From contig CM049311.1 in NCBI GenBank assembly GCA_026874595.1, forward strand, positions 15,283,676-15,347,675: DNA of 64,000 bases, in the 5' to 3' direction. A program made the position numbers and the translations under genes. Shown here one piece after another: positions 51,280-61,920 of the stretch; the first letter of the stretch is position 1, and each line of letters opens with the position of its first letter. This stretch comes from Sipunculus nudus. Taxonomy: Eukaryota > Annelida > Sipuncula > Golfingiida > Sipunculidae. The notes under the pieces are model-generated. The model made no database searches and was not told the DNA's origin. It was given only the letters and a program-made list of their open reading frames with translations.

Positions 51280-52218
51280 ATCGGTGACTTGTTCACCATG
51301 GATCATGAGGAGCTTGATAAAGCACTTTCAAAGTTCATCACAGACATCAGAAGAGCAGATAGGTCAGAATACTCCAGTGGATCTCTTCAGTTTATCATGT
51401 ACTATCTCTCACATCACATGAGAAAAAACGGTGTGACCGACAAGAACTTTCTTGACAAGTTTGATCCAAGATTTGCATGCTTCAGAAAAACATTACAATC
51501 TAGGAAGAGGGATCTTAGGTTGAAAGAAAGAGAACAAAAAGCTAAAGAACCTTGGCATAAACTACCTGCGGACTGTAAAAAAGCTGTTTGGTACCACCCT
51601 GATTGTAAACAAACAAAGTACAACCTACTTAAGAACACAGTAGACTACATAACCTCCAAAGAGGAAGATATTCTGTGGATAAAAGGCGAGTTTGGTACTT
51701 CAACCAGTCAAGCCATGGTTAACACTGTATTCTTCTACAACTGCAAACTGTTCGGGGTCCATGGTATATCAAATCACAGAGCATTAAAGTGTGATCAGTT
51801 TACATTCCACAAGTCTACAGATGGGCAAACCTTCATGGAGTTTTGCGGAAACAGCTTTGAGAATCATTGTGGTGGATGTAAAAAGAGGAAGCTTGTGACA
51901 CGGAGGATGAAGCAGTTCAGCACACAGCCCTCAGAAAGGTGTGTGGTCAGTGTGTACCAAAGGTACGTAAAGCTAGCGGGTGGAAAGGGATCGTTCTACA
52001 GAAGACCTGTCGGGGATTCCCAGTTGTCTGAAGACCACATGGGAAACAAAAAACTCAGAGCCATCGTAAAAATGATGTGCAAGAGGGCTGGTCTGATTGG
52101 AAACTTTACTGCCAGTCCTTGCCCACCAGCTCCCTCCTTGCGCCTGGAACTACCGTTGACTGGTGAAGATAAACAGGAAGTTATGGATTGCAATGATGGT
52201 GATAAACATGAGATTTAA
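51280..52218 (+). CDS. Crypton-derived tyrosine-recombinase-like (ZMYM/QRICH1 DUF3504-type) domain, terminal exon
   Basis: Acceptor ttcctttcag before 51280, then 312 codons and TAA. The frame holds the landmarks of the ZMYM2-4/QRICH1 C-terminal domain, which is known to derive from Crypton tyrosine recombinases. These are LDKALSKFITDIRRADRSEY, SLQFIMYYLSHHMRKNG, FRKTLQSRKRDL, EEDILWIKGEFGTSTSQAM, a GISNHRALK segment, CGGCKKRKLVTRRMKQF, ERCVVSVYQRYVKLAGGKG and LRAIVKMMCKRAGLIGNF. Where the family has Arg in LRSGxEHR, this protein has His (GVHGISNHR). After GLIGNF the His-x-x-Arg and Tyr region is missing, replaced by a Pro-rich 35-residue tail. It is therefore almost surely not a recombinase but a domesticated nuclear protein, probably a DNA- or chromatin-associated factor. 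Predicted full product 493 residues including exons at 39430, 40100, 45445 and 50377. The open frame extends upstream of 51280, but that part is intron with the HINE end. Confidence 0.85.
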   Translation: MGDLFTMDHEELDKALSKFITDIRRADRSEYSSGSLQFIMYYLSHHMRKNGVTDKNFLDKFDPRFACFRKTLQSRKRDLRLKEREQKAKEPWHKLPADCKKAVWYHPDCKQTKYNLLKNTVDYITSKEEDILWIKGEFGTSTSQAMVNTVFFYNCKLFGVHGISNHRALKCDQFTFHKSTDGQTFMEFCGNSFENHCGGCKKRKLVTRRMKQFSTQPSERCVVSVYQRYVKLAGGKGSFYRRPVGDSQLSEDHMGNKKLRAIVKMMCKRAGLIGNFTASPCPPAPSLRLELPLTGEDKQEVMDCNDGDKHEI

Positions 52219-53538
52219 AGATCTTACAGGCCACAAGGAGCAGGAAACTGGACTTGGTACAAAAGACATGATATATCAGTAAATAAGATATAAGGTCTAA
52301 GCATCAGCAATGTGAACCCTGGAACTGAAATCAGTGTAGAGCTGGACTGATTGTTTTATCACATAATCATTGTTATTATATACTTCTCATGGATCATCTC
52401 AACATGCCTGTGAAATTTATAATCTAAACCAGTGGCCAAGAAGGTAAATTATTTGCTAATTTTAGAAAGGTCCACAACAATGCAAGCTTAAGAAGGCAAA
52501 CAATTTTGTAATACCATGTGAAAAATCTGTAATATCACTGGTTTTAATGACAATCAAGGTTTTGGATTTTTGGCTATATTTACACCCAGAATCATCATAC
52601 ACTAACAGTTTTGTAATTTTATTTTATTTTTAGGCATTTATCAAAGTTTTTGTAATTATTTAAGTTTGTGGTATACTCCTTATTCTGGAAGATCATTTAT
52701 CCAAAAACTAACTGACGGTAATTATCACTTTTATACTTTTTACTACCACTTTTTTGGCCCTATACTAAGATGCTTCAAAGCCAGTTTATAAAAAATTATT
52801 TCCTCTGATGTTATTTTAAGCCTTGCCTGAACACTTGACCAGCAGAAGGCAAACTATATGTTAGATATAGTTATATAATATGTTAGAAACAGGTAATTTT
52901 TTTTTTGGCTGGGATTTTGTTTTATCTTCCCAAGTCTGAGCATACATTTCCTGTAGACATATTTTGTAATGGTAAATTTGTTCATTGGTTAGATGTCAGG
53001 AAACATTCTGTTTGGGAGGACTTTTTACTCTTCTACACTCTAGCTCACCGGGTCCTAAAAACTTGTAAATTGTCAAGTGCAATTATGTTTAATATTTGGT
53101 AAGCTTATTTAATCTGTTAATATTTATTTGTTCTTGTATATAAAACCATATGTTGGGTGAATGTATCCATTTGTGCCATACTGATAAATATGTTAAATAT
53201 TGTTTAGTTTTCTGTATAGTTTAAGTAGATTATTGATAATAAGGAAATTTAAAACATTGAAGACCTGTGATTATGATTTTTTTAAGACTTTGTAATTTAA
53301 TCAGTGAAGAAGTTTGAAGATGTTAATAAAGGAGAAATACAACATATATTCTTTGATTCTTATTCTGTTTTGAAGTCCAATAATTTTGTTCAGATTTATC
53401 AGCCACAGTGCTGTGGTTCCAGAGAGAGAGAAATTCCATAAAATGGATTCCATAACATTATGTTTGCATAACATCATTGACAAGGACTTGGTCATGGTGA
53501 TTGACTAAGCAATATGTGTTCCACTGTTGTAAAATAAA
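52219..53538 (+). terminator. 3' UTR of the Crypton branch with poly(A) signals
   Basis: AT-rich sequence after the TAA. Canonical AATAAA hexamers occur at 53325-53330 and 53533-53538, either giving a 3' UTR of about 1.1-1.3 kb. This supports termination of one transcript before the zinc-finger exons. No other gene seen here. Confidence 0.45.
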
Positions 53539-54038
53539 GTCTTACTCATATAATATATAACTCATTAGACCATTATTCACCTTTACATCTTAACAGCAGA
53601 TAATGACTTCTAGGTTTTTAGCTTAGCTGACTGAAAGTCATCTGAGCTATAGGGATCACTTTTTGTCCTTTGTCCGTCTGTCTGCCTGTCGTGCAGTCCA
53701 TCTGTCTGTTAACAGGGCACAAATCGTAAACGCTGGACCTAGAAACTTCTAACTGAAAACCCATGGAGGTTCATAAAAAAATCTCATTGGAAACCTGAAA
53801 TTAGGTTACTGTTACCTTTATCCTCTGAGCTTTCGGGCTTGAAAGTACCCCCCAGAATAAATAAAAATTTGATACAAAAGCTCCAGTATCTGAATAACTA
53901 ATGCATTGATTGCCATGATTGTTTCCATGTATATTGATCATGGAGTGTTCCATCATTTCCTGAAGAATGTTGGTGCACCTGAATGCTTTCCACATTTTAT
54001 GCATTTTTTCTCTATTTTTGAGACCTTCAGATGAAGTA

Positions 54039-55266
54039 CAGTGGAACCCCACAATTACAACCACCCTGGGGACTGAGCAAAGTGGTCGTAACTTGGGGGT
54101 GGTTGTATTTGTGAAACTCTTACCTTGGTTGCATATATCACGGCGATGTTTAATGTGTATCAGTTTGTATATATTGCATATCTTTAATGTGAATTATAAC
54201 AAAATATTTTACTAAGCGGAGAACCCTTATTAGGAATGTTTTATTTTGTGTAGCTGAAAAAAAAAATTGTTAATATATTTATTCATGATAAAAATATATA
54301 TACATGTACACATACATACTGACTGATAATTAACACATAATTACAATAGAGACAATACGAAGATAACCTACTTGAACTTATTGAACATAATACATGGCTG
54401 TGATATATTTAGCCCTCCACCTGAGTATATATTGCGTGCACTTGAGTTTTACCGACGCTTCACTGCTGAGCCAGTTGGCGCTGACTGCATCCTGGTGTTT
54501 CCGCCTTGATTAACACCACTTTCTCCTTCAAGGAGGGCTCTTTCCGAGGCATGGTCGCACAACAGCAAGCAATTTAAACGCAAACTGAACCAGTAGAGAA
54601 ATAAACTGACAGGGATTTATCTGATAAGGCAAGACAACGAATTTGCCCCCATGCAAGCTTTGTATTTAAACATTTGACTGACTGCTCAATACTCAGTGTG
54701 AGTAAGGTATGAGCACATTTAGGATTAACTAGTTCATTAATTTGACCAATGAGGATCCAACATTATGTGATGAGTAAAAATATTAAGCTCTCACCCCCGC
54801 ACTTTTGGTAGCTGTAATACAGGTGATCACTGAGGGGCAATTAGCATCGCTAGCCCAAGACCCCAGGGCAGTTAGCCAGGCAGACTGGCTCATTAAGTAA
54901 TCAGCCGATAGTTACCCTCTTTGATCTACAAATTACACCTCAACAAGTCTCAGCGTGGACACCAATTCAGGAAGGGTTACACTTGGGAATCCTTGTTACC
55001 CTCTTTGATCTTTCATTAAGTCGCCTGTGACAAGGCGCAGCCATTGACTTGTGAAAAAATTTGTTTCAGTACTTCTCGGCGTAGGTCGCATTAGGGGGGT
55101 CGCATTAGCGCTGGGATATCTGGCCGTTATTCTGAATTTAGGGGTGGTCGTTATTTTGAGTCATTTTTAAACATAAATAAACTAAAAAAAATTCGAGACC
55201 AAGCAAAGTGGTCGTAATTGTGGGGTGGTCGCAATTGTGGGGTGGTCGCAAGGCGGTATTCCACTG
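54039..55266 (-). mobile_element. pogo/Tigger-like DNA transposon, non-autonomous, TA target duplication
   Basis: The 1228-bp element is bounded by CAGTGGAACCCCACAATTAC on the left and GGCGGTATTCCACTG on the right, imperfect inverted termini flanked on both sides by TA. Subterminal GGTGGTCGTAATTG-type blocks occur at both ends (54055-54110 and 55140-55250). CAGTGG-type ends with TA duplication and a CENP-B/psq-type transposase relic inside place it in the Tc1/mariner superfamily, pogo lineage. A solitary end is at 20340-20422. Confidence 0.75.
54409..54552 (-). pseudogene. Relic of a pogo-like transposase N-terminal helix-turn-helix
   Basis: The minus-strand ATG at 54552 opens MPRKEPSLKEKVVLIKAETP, continues GCSQRQLAQQ, then hits TGA at 54460-54462. 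The same frame continues SVGKTQVHAIYTQ to a TAA at 54409. Leu-Lys-Glu-Lys, Ser-Gln-Arg-Gln-Leu-Ala and Val-Gly-Lys-Thr-Gln are hallmarks of the CENP-B-type N-terminal helix-turn-helix of pogo/Tigger transposases. The stop replaces the residue before the recognition helix. The DDE catalytic domain is absent from the 1.2 kb element. Not functional. Confidence 0.7.
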
Positions 55267-56099
55267 TATTTGGTTTGTAAACAAAACAAAATTGTTACTG
55301 TTGGACCAAGAAACTTCTAACTGTACATCCAGGGAGGTCCTAGGCCAATCTCCTTGGAAATATGAAATTAGGTCATGGTGACACACATATTGCAAACTAC
55401 AGGCTGAAAACGTGTATTTGAGCCCCCAGTGAGTTAGATGGGAAACAAATTTTATCCTCTAGGCCTTGAATCCTCATACATGACATTCAGACAGGTCCTT
55501 GGTAAATCTGCAGGAATACCTGAAATTAGGTCATGGTGACCTATATTTTGTGAACTATGAGCCAAAAACATGATTTTTAGCACCCTAAAAATCAGAGGGG
55601 CACAAATTGTATCTGCTTAGCCTAAAATGTTCCAATGTAATATACAGCAAAGTATTTGGCAATCTCCATCGAAACCTGAAATAAGGTTGTAATGTGGTTT
55701 ATGTCCATTGGTCATGGTGACCTATAATTTGTGTGCTACCGGGCAAAACATCTTTGGCAATCTCCATGGAAACCTGAAATTAGGTCATGGTGACCTATAT
55801 TATTGGCCAAAAACATTTTTCGCAGTCAGACAGGGTACAAAATTTTACTGTTTGACCTAGAATCTTCTGTCTTGACATCCAAGGATGTACTTTAAAAAAT
55901 GTGCATGCATGGTCATTTTTAGCTCAGCTGACTGTATACAAAAAGTTTAGATTTCATGGGAATGGCTGGACATATTATTATGGAATTAGCTGCAGTTGAA
56001 TGGGGATACCACCTACATCATTTGGCATTCAGATGATAAAATTCCTTTTGTGAATGTCTTCATAGTCAGCTGAGCATTATGAACCATGGGTCACTTGTT

Positions 56100-56899
56100 C
56101 ATTTATATGTACATTAACAAAACTTAAATTCTGATCCTAGTCTATTTTCATTTTCATTCAGTAGGCTGTGCCACCAACTAGCAGTGGACCTATTGTGTCC
56201 TTCAAAAATGAACCAAATAACAATTTGCTAGACAAGTAAACGCAAGACAGCTGTTCACAAGACAAAACTGTTCACAGTGCAATGATATCCTACAGGACAA
56301 TGAAAATGAAATGAAAGCTCACATGATTGCCAACAAGACTGCTCATAGAACCTTGCCCTCAAGACAACTGCTTGCAGGCAACAGCCAGCGAAAAAAAAAA
56401 AAAAAACACACACATTAGGGATCGGTCCATTCACCTGCAAAAGATTTGTTTGAAGCACTATTGTGCACAACATAAATTCTTCTCAAACTATCTATCAGAT
56501 CTATCAGATCTTGATAGTTGTTTCATGAACCAGTATTTGTGGGCAGTTGTTTTGATTCTGTTCCTTTCAGTATTTGGCTTGTCTAAACAAAATCCATCTA
56601 TGTATATCAGTTAAAGGCATAATTTAATAGATGTACAAAGATGCATAATTATGCAACTGCAATTCACTTTAATATTGTTGGCACCTTGACAAATAACATT
56701 CATGATTTCCTAGCACCAATAAATTCAAATTGTGAGAACTTTTGTGCAGGTTTAGGGTTGGCAGGGGCAGCGTACTTTTGTGTCATTATGGCAGTAAACC
56801 CTCCAATGTAAGAGAGTCAACAAAGATGTCAGAAAGGCAGCACTTGTTATATAAAAAACAGTACTGAAAATCTTGATTAGAAATTTTGTTGTCATTTTT
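56100..56899. other. Spacer between HINE-like elements
   Basis: AT-rich, with an A run at 56391-56406. No supported gene. Confidence 0.45.
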
Positions 56900-57809
56900 A
56901 GCTCAGATGACTTTCAGTTAGCTGAGCTATAGTGATCACCCTTTGTCCGTTGTCCGTCTGTCTGCCCGTTAACCAGGCACAAATCATAACTACTAAACCT
57001 GGAATCTTCTTACTTGACATCCTGGAAGGTCCATAAAAAATCTCCTTGGAAACCTGAAATTAGGCCTCTGTTACCCTTATTCTTTGAGCTATGGGGCTCC
57101 GAAGTACCCCCAAGAATAATGGAAACTTTGATACATAAGCAAAAGTATCTGAGCAAGTAATGCATTGATCACTATGTTTTTTTGTATGGATATAGATCAT
57201 GGAGTGATTCATCTGTTTCTACAGACTGGTGGCACCACCTGAATTCTTTCAATTTTTTACCATTATTCTTTCTCTATTTATGAGACTTTAAAAGATGCAG
57301 TCATCTGTTAACAGGGCACAAATCATAACCACTACACCTAGAATCTTCTAACTTGACATCCAGGGAGGTTCATGAAAAGTCTCCTTGGAAACCCTTAAAG
57401 TAAGTCTCTGTTACCCATTTCATCCGAGCTACGGGGCTCAGAATTACCGGTACCCCCAGAATAATTGAAAGTTTTATACAAAAACTCCAGTATCTAACAA
57501 CTAATGGATTGATCACCATAATTTTTTGCATGGATATTGATCATGGAGTGTTTCATCAGTTCCTGCAGACTTGTGGCTCCACCTGGATTTTTTAAATGAA
57601 TTTTTAAGCATGTTTTTCTCTTTTTTTGAGACCTTTAAAGATGCAGTTGTCTGTTAACAGGGCACAAATAGTTCCACTGAGTCTTGATGAACTTGAGCTA
57701 ATATGCATGAACTATGATGCAACCTGCAAAATCTTAATCAGTTGCCTGTGCAAGGACATATTGTCAACATGCCAGTCATCTGAGCGTCATGAACCATGGG
57801 TCACTTGTT
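56900..57809 (+). mobile_element. HINE-like element, compact copy
   Basis: 5' end at 56900 (AGCTCAGATGACTTTCAGTT), GTCC/GTCT tract 56945-56970, two core units (AACCAGGCACAAATCATAAC near 56970 and AACAGGGCACAAATCATAAC near 57310). The 3' end TGAGCGTCATGAACCATGGG ends at 57809. It is the cleanest short copy and shows the empty site for the SINE-like insertion at 47493-47952. Confidence 0.7.
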
Positions 57810-57970
57810 GATTATGCCTCACTACTTGCCAGGTTACATAGATTATACCAGATTATCCATTAACTATTACTTTATAACAACAGCCTTTCATAGCTTAAGG
57901 TTAAGAGTATTGGCTGTGTGCAGTATTATTGTTATGACAGTACTTACAGCCATTTTAGTGCAGTTTTTCC

Positions 57971-59052
57971 CTCAGCTGACTGAAAGTCATCATGAGCTAT
58001 AGTGATCACTCTGTGTCGGTCATCTGTCTGGCTGTCCGGCTGTCTGTTCACTAACAGGGCATAAATCATTACTTTTAGATCTAGCAACAAAGAACCCACT
58101 TCTTGAAAAATTGTGAACCCATTTCAAACCAAAACTTTTGATTAAAACCTTTCACCTTTCACATATGGCTCACCCACCCACCCACAAATGAAGAACCCTA
58201 TTATTTTGAGGTCACTTTGTCAAAGGTGAAGGTCACAGGACACACTTCTTGAAAAAGCCTGTGGACCCATTTTAAAGCCAAACTGTTTGACCAAAACCTT
58301 TCATCTTTCACATATGCCTTATCCACCCACACTTGGAGAATCCTATTGATTTTGAGGTAATGGTCAAAGGTCAAGGCCACAGAACCCACTTCTTTAAAAA
58401 TCTTATGGACCCATTTTAAGCCAAACCGTTTGACCAAAAACTTTCATCTTTCAGCCAAGGCTTATCCACCCACAGATGAAGAATCCTTTTTGTTTTGATG
58501 TCACAGGGCCAAAGGTCAAGGCAACAGTGCCTAGTTCTTTAAAAAATTTTGGAACACATTTCACACAGTTTTCATTCCTAACATTCAGTCTTACACATAC
58601 TGCTCACCCATCCATAGAGGATGAACCTTTTTGATTTTGAGGTCATGGGTTCAACAGTCAAGGTCATAGAACTGCCCTCCTGATTTTCACACTTTGTAAT
58701 ATATCCAGTCTAATTATACTCCTATGCGAGTTGATGCTCTGCTTTGTATTTAATTTTCACACATTTTTTTTCTCCTATTAAAACAATCAGATGAGGCCTG
58801 TCTGTTAACAGGGCACAAAAGTAACTGTTGGACTAAGAAAATTAATATCTGGGGATGTCCATGGAAAGTTCACATTAAAAACTGAAATTTGGCACAAATT
58901 GTAATCATTTGATTGATCTTTACATGAGTGATTATAGGTTACCATAACCTCATTTGCATAAATTACTTGCTTTTGTACATAAATACATCTATAATATCAT
59001 AGCCAAACCAACCTGTCACTCAACTGAGCATCCTGACCCATGGGTCACTTGT
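57971..59052 (+). mobile_element. HINE-like element with 130-150 bp tandem cores
   Basis: 5' end CTCAGCTGACTGAAAGTC at 57971, GTCT/GTCC tract to about 58050, then four to five tandem units (58085-58690) containing GAACCCACTTCTT, CCACCCA and TCAAAGGTCAAGG blocks. The 3' end TGAGCATCCTGACCCATGGG ends at 59052, 80 bases before the acceptor of the zinc-finger branch at 59133. Confidence 0.65.
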
Positions 59053-59132
59053 TATGTGACTAGTGTGGAGACTCAAAGTAGGCACTATCACCATAGTTAG
59101 AATGCCCATGGATTATTTTAAATATATTCCAG

Positions 59133-59351
59133 ATATTCAGATCAAAGAAGAAATATTATGGGATGAGGAAGATGGTGATGCTGACGCCATGGCAATCGTG
59201 GAGGAGGGTGAATCTGAGGAATGTGCGGAACCAGTCAAGGAGCCCCCGAAACCAAAGAGGAAATCAAAACGGAAAAAGCAGACTCGCTACACTCGGAAAA
59301 AGTCCTACGCTAAAAAGAAAAAGAGCCTGAAGAAAAAACACTTGAACTATG
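59133..59351 (+). CDS. Zinc-finger branch, first exon: acidic then basic linker
   Basis: Acceptor tatattccag before 59133, donor CTATG/gtgagt after 59351. Enters and leaves in phase 1. Encodes 72 residues between two split codons: IQIKEEILWDEEDGDADAMA (SUMO-type IKEE, acidic), more acidic residues, then a strongly basic run from KPKRKSKRKKQTRYTRKKS to the end, a good bipartite-type nuclear localisation signal. The phase-1 entry fits the donor at 45548, giving a shared N-terminus with the Crypton branch. A separate promoter and first exon between 52219 and 59132 was looked for and not seen, but cannot be excluded. Confidence 0.7.
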
Positions 59352-59489
59352 GTGAGTTTTAGAATGATAAGTTAGTAGATTAATAAAGGTGGAGCTCAGA
59401 GGATTATATGGGATTTGATGGCTTTGATCCACTGCCCTCTTGGCCAAAGATAAACAGTTGGTAGTTGAAGGTGGTTGTTTGGTCAAGGG

Positions 59490-59972
59490 CAGGGTTGGGG
59501 TCAAATAGTGTTCCAATAGCTGGTCCCCTCAAAATATAAATACAAATACAAGTGAGTGAAGATAAATACAAATACAAATACAGAACATCAAATGCAAATA
59601 CAAATACACATATGTAGGTTATACAGAATATTTAATAATTTCCAGCACCATGAATATTAATGTCTACTCAAGTACTACTAGTGTATATATAGAGATCAGA
59701 GAGAGAAGTTAAACACTTGACTTGATGCTGTGTTTGGGTTGATCAGAAGTCAGTGGTTAAATTTTTAAAATTATGGCAGATATAAATATGCATTTATACA
59801 TATGTATTTGTATAGTATTTTATCAAATACATCAAATATTGAGATCAAAGACAAATACAAATACAAATATTATCATTTTGCACAAAACAAATATAAATAT
59901 AAATACAAATACACATTTTGACTGTATTTAGATACAAATACAAATACAATTACATATTTGACCCCAAACCTG
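59490..59972. mobile_element. hAT-like MITE with 17-18 bp inverted ends
   Basis: Starts CAGGGTTGGGGTCAAATA and ends TATTTGACCCCAAACCTG, inverted with one mismatch; 483 bp. The interior is AAATAC-rich at both sides (59525-59610 and 59820-59950). Flanking 8-mers GTCAAGGG and ATCAATTG agree at five positions, a possible worn target duplication. CAGGGTTGGGGTC-type ends are common in hAT-related MITEs. Confidence 0.6.
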
Positions 59973-60477
59973 ATCAATTGATGTGCAGATTTGTTACCAT
60001 ATACATCTTGTCACAGTTTTTAGTGTCAATAATTAGAACAAAGGGTGTCTGAGTGAATGATAATCTCAGTATTTACTGAATTATCCAGTACATCAATGTT
60101 ATATTTTTTAATGATTCATTAAACTTTAAAATAAAAGATTTTTGTTTAATTAAAGTATGTGATTTACCATTTAATTGACCAGTGGATCACAAATACATGA
60201 CAATATAAAATGGTAGGGAACAAATAAACTAATTATAAAGCCATATATGTCCCTGTAAGGGATAAAAGGCTAAGGTAAGGAGAGATATGAATTCTTGACT
60301 GTTTAAACAGTGACTCAACAGACTTTGTTTTGACTTTATTTCAGTATGAAATAAAGAATCCTTGTTAAATCTGGTGTTATTTTTCTAATTCCTTTACATT
60401 TCTATGGTGAAATGTACATCATTGAATGATGATTCATTTGTTAATGAAAATGAATTTTTGTTATTTTCTGTTTTCAG
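59973..60477. other. Intron segment, nothing recognised
   Basis: AT-rich intron of the zinc-finger branch. Confidence 0.5.
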
Positions 60478-60645
60478 ATAATAAGAAGTATAAATGTCCA
60501 AAGTGTCCATATGCCACAGATGAGAAGTACTGCATCGATGTCCATCTACTTGTACATACCAAAGATAAGATTTTTGAGTGCAAGACGTGCAACAAAACAT
60601 TCAGTGCAGTCTCCACCCTGAAGCGCCACCTGATGGCACATGAAG
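60478..60645 (+). CDS. Zinc-finger branch exon with C2H2 fingers 1 and 2
   Basis: Acceptor tgttttcag before 60478, donor CATGAAG/gtagct after 60645, phase 1 on both sides. Encodes 55 residues with YKCPKCPYATDEKYCIDVH and FECKTCNKTFSAVSTLKRH, each C-x2-C-x12-H-x3-H. Fingers are joined by TKDKI rather than the canonical TGEKP linker. Confidence 0.9.
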
Positions 60646-61483
60646 GTAGCTACTGCTTACAATTGTTGAAAAAGTCTGAAAGTGAAATTATCCATGAATT
60701 CCTGTATTAATGATAACAAATATTATATTTGTAGAGGAATGAGTGGTTGGCTTCCATTAGTTATTTAAAAGCATGAAACAGTAACCTGTCTAAGCAAAAT
60801 GAATGGTTAAGGCATTTTGGCAGGCCCATCATGCTTTAAATTTGTGGATACAAACAAAATGGTCAACCTGTACACTTTGGATTGACCCTTTTTAGCTTAT
60901 CTTTATAAATGATCAAGAGGTTATCTTTATTTTATACATGTTAGATACCAGATTATGCCTCTTTTTTTTTAATTTTTGAAAGAAAATATAAACTAAAACT
61001 TCTTATTTATTTATTGGTAATGTCTGAAAGACCTGACTAGTATCCCATAGTTCTTCACCATTAAATTGGCAAAATCATTTTATCCTCAATCTTGCTAGTC
61101 TTTGTGACCTCCAGCAATAAAGATCCATGGTGGAGATTATGTTCATCCCAGTCTGTCTGTCTGATTGTCCTCACAGTATCTGCAATAGTTTTTAATAAAT
61201 TTCACAAAAAAATTGTTGAAGTGGATGGCCCTATGATTGATTTAATTTTCAGAGCAGAAAGGTAGAACTTAGTGGAAATACCTGGATGCAGATCCAGCAT
61301 TGGTTGAGGTATGCATTCTCTGAGTGAAATCCAGATAATCCAGTTCACTATTATTCACTCGTAACATGTCACCTGTATGCTCATCATATAGCACTTGAAT
61401 CAGCATTCTCTGTTATTCCAGGTATTAATCTGTTACTATCTTATTCAAGGTATTAATCTGTGATTTTCTACTGTTTTCCTCAG
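60646..61483. other. Intron with a small duplicated acceptor-like motif
   Basis: AT-rich. Just before the next exon GGTATTAATCTGT occurs twice (about 61420 and 61448), each after an AG-like context, making decoy acceptors upstream of the real one at 61484. Confidence 0.4.
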
Positions 61484-61567
61484 GTATTAAGCCATATGGA
61501 TGTGAAATCTGTGGGAAAAGGTTCATAGATTCTGCAGCACTCCGTAGCCATTTTGTTGTGCATACAG
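61484..61567 (+). CDS. Zinc-finger branch exon with C2H2 finger 3
   Basis: Acceptor ttttcctcag before 61484, donor CATACAG/gtatgt after 61567; 84 bases, phase 1 both sides, encoding exactly one finger ([19 protein letters not shown]). A symmetrical single-finger exon can be skipped without frame change. Confidence 0.9.
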
Positions 61568-61920
61568 GTATGTAAAAATTTACAACTGTTGAATATGGCA
61601 AAACTTATCATTTTGTTAAAATTGTTAAAGCACACATTAGACATATTCAGTTACCGGTGACTGGTGTATAAAAGGTATTAAAGAATAAATTTATCCAGCA
61701 TATGATTTCTTTACTAAAATGTTTTAATATTCCCTTACACTAGTGGATGATGGAATTATTACCATGAGCAATATTACGGGGTAAAATTGCCTTTTATTTA
61801 AAAAAAAATATTATATCCTTTTCTTAAGCAGCAGAAAAAGATAATTTCATAACAGTATGGCATAAGTTATATTTATTGCAGTGATTAGCATTTTAAATTG
61901 TTAATTTTTGCTTAATACAG
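61568..61920. other. Last visible intron of the zinc-finger branch
   Basis: AT-rich, ends in ttaatacag. No other content. Confidence 0.5.

Larger units (their letters stand above)
53620..56099 (+). mobile_element. HINE-like element carrying a pogo/Tigger-like insertion
   Basis: 5' end AGCTTAGCTGACTGAAAGTC at 53620, GTCY tract 53665-53710, core units with AACAGGGCACAAATCGTAAA. A second partial 5' end lies at 55919-55935 and the 3' end TGAGCATTATGAACCATGGG ends at 56099. It is interrupted at 54039-55266 by a DNA transposon. Confidence 0.6.
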
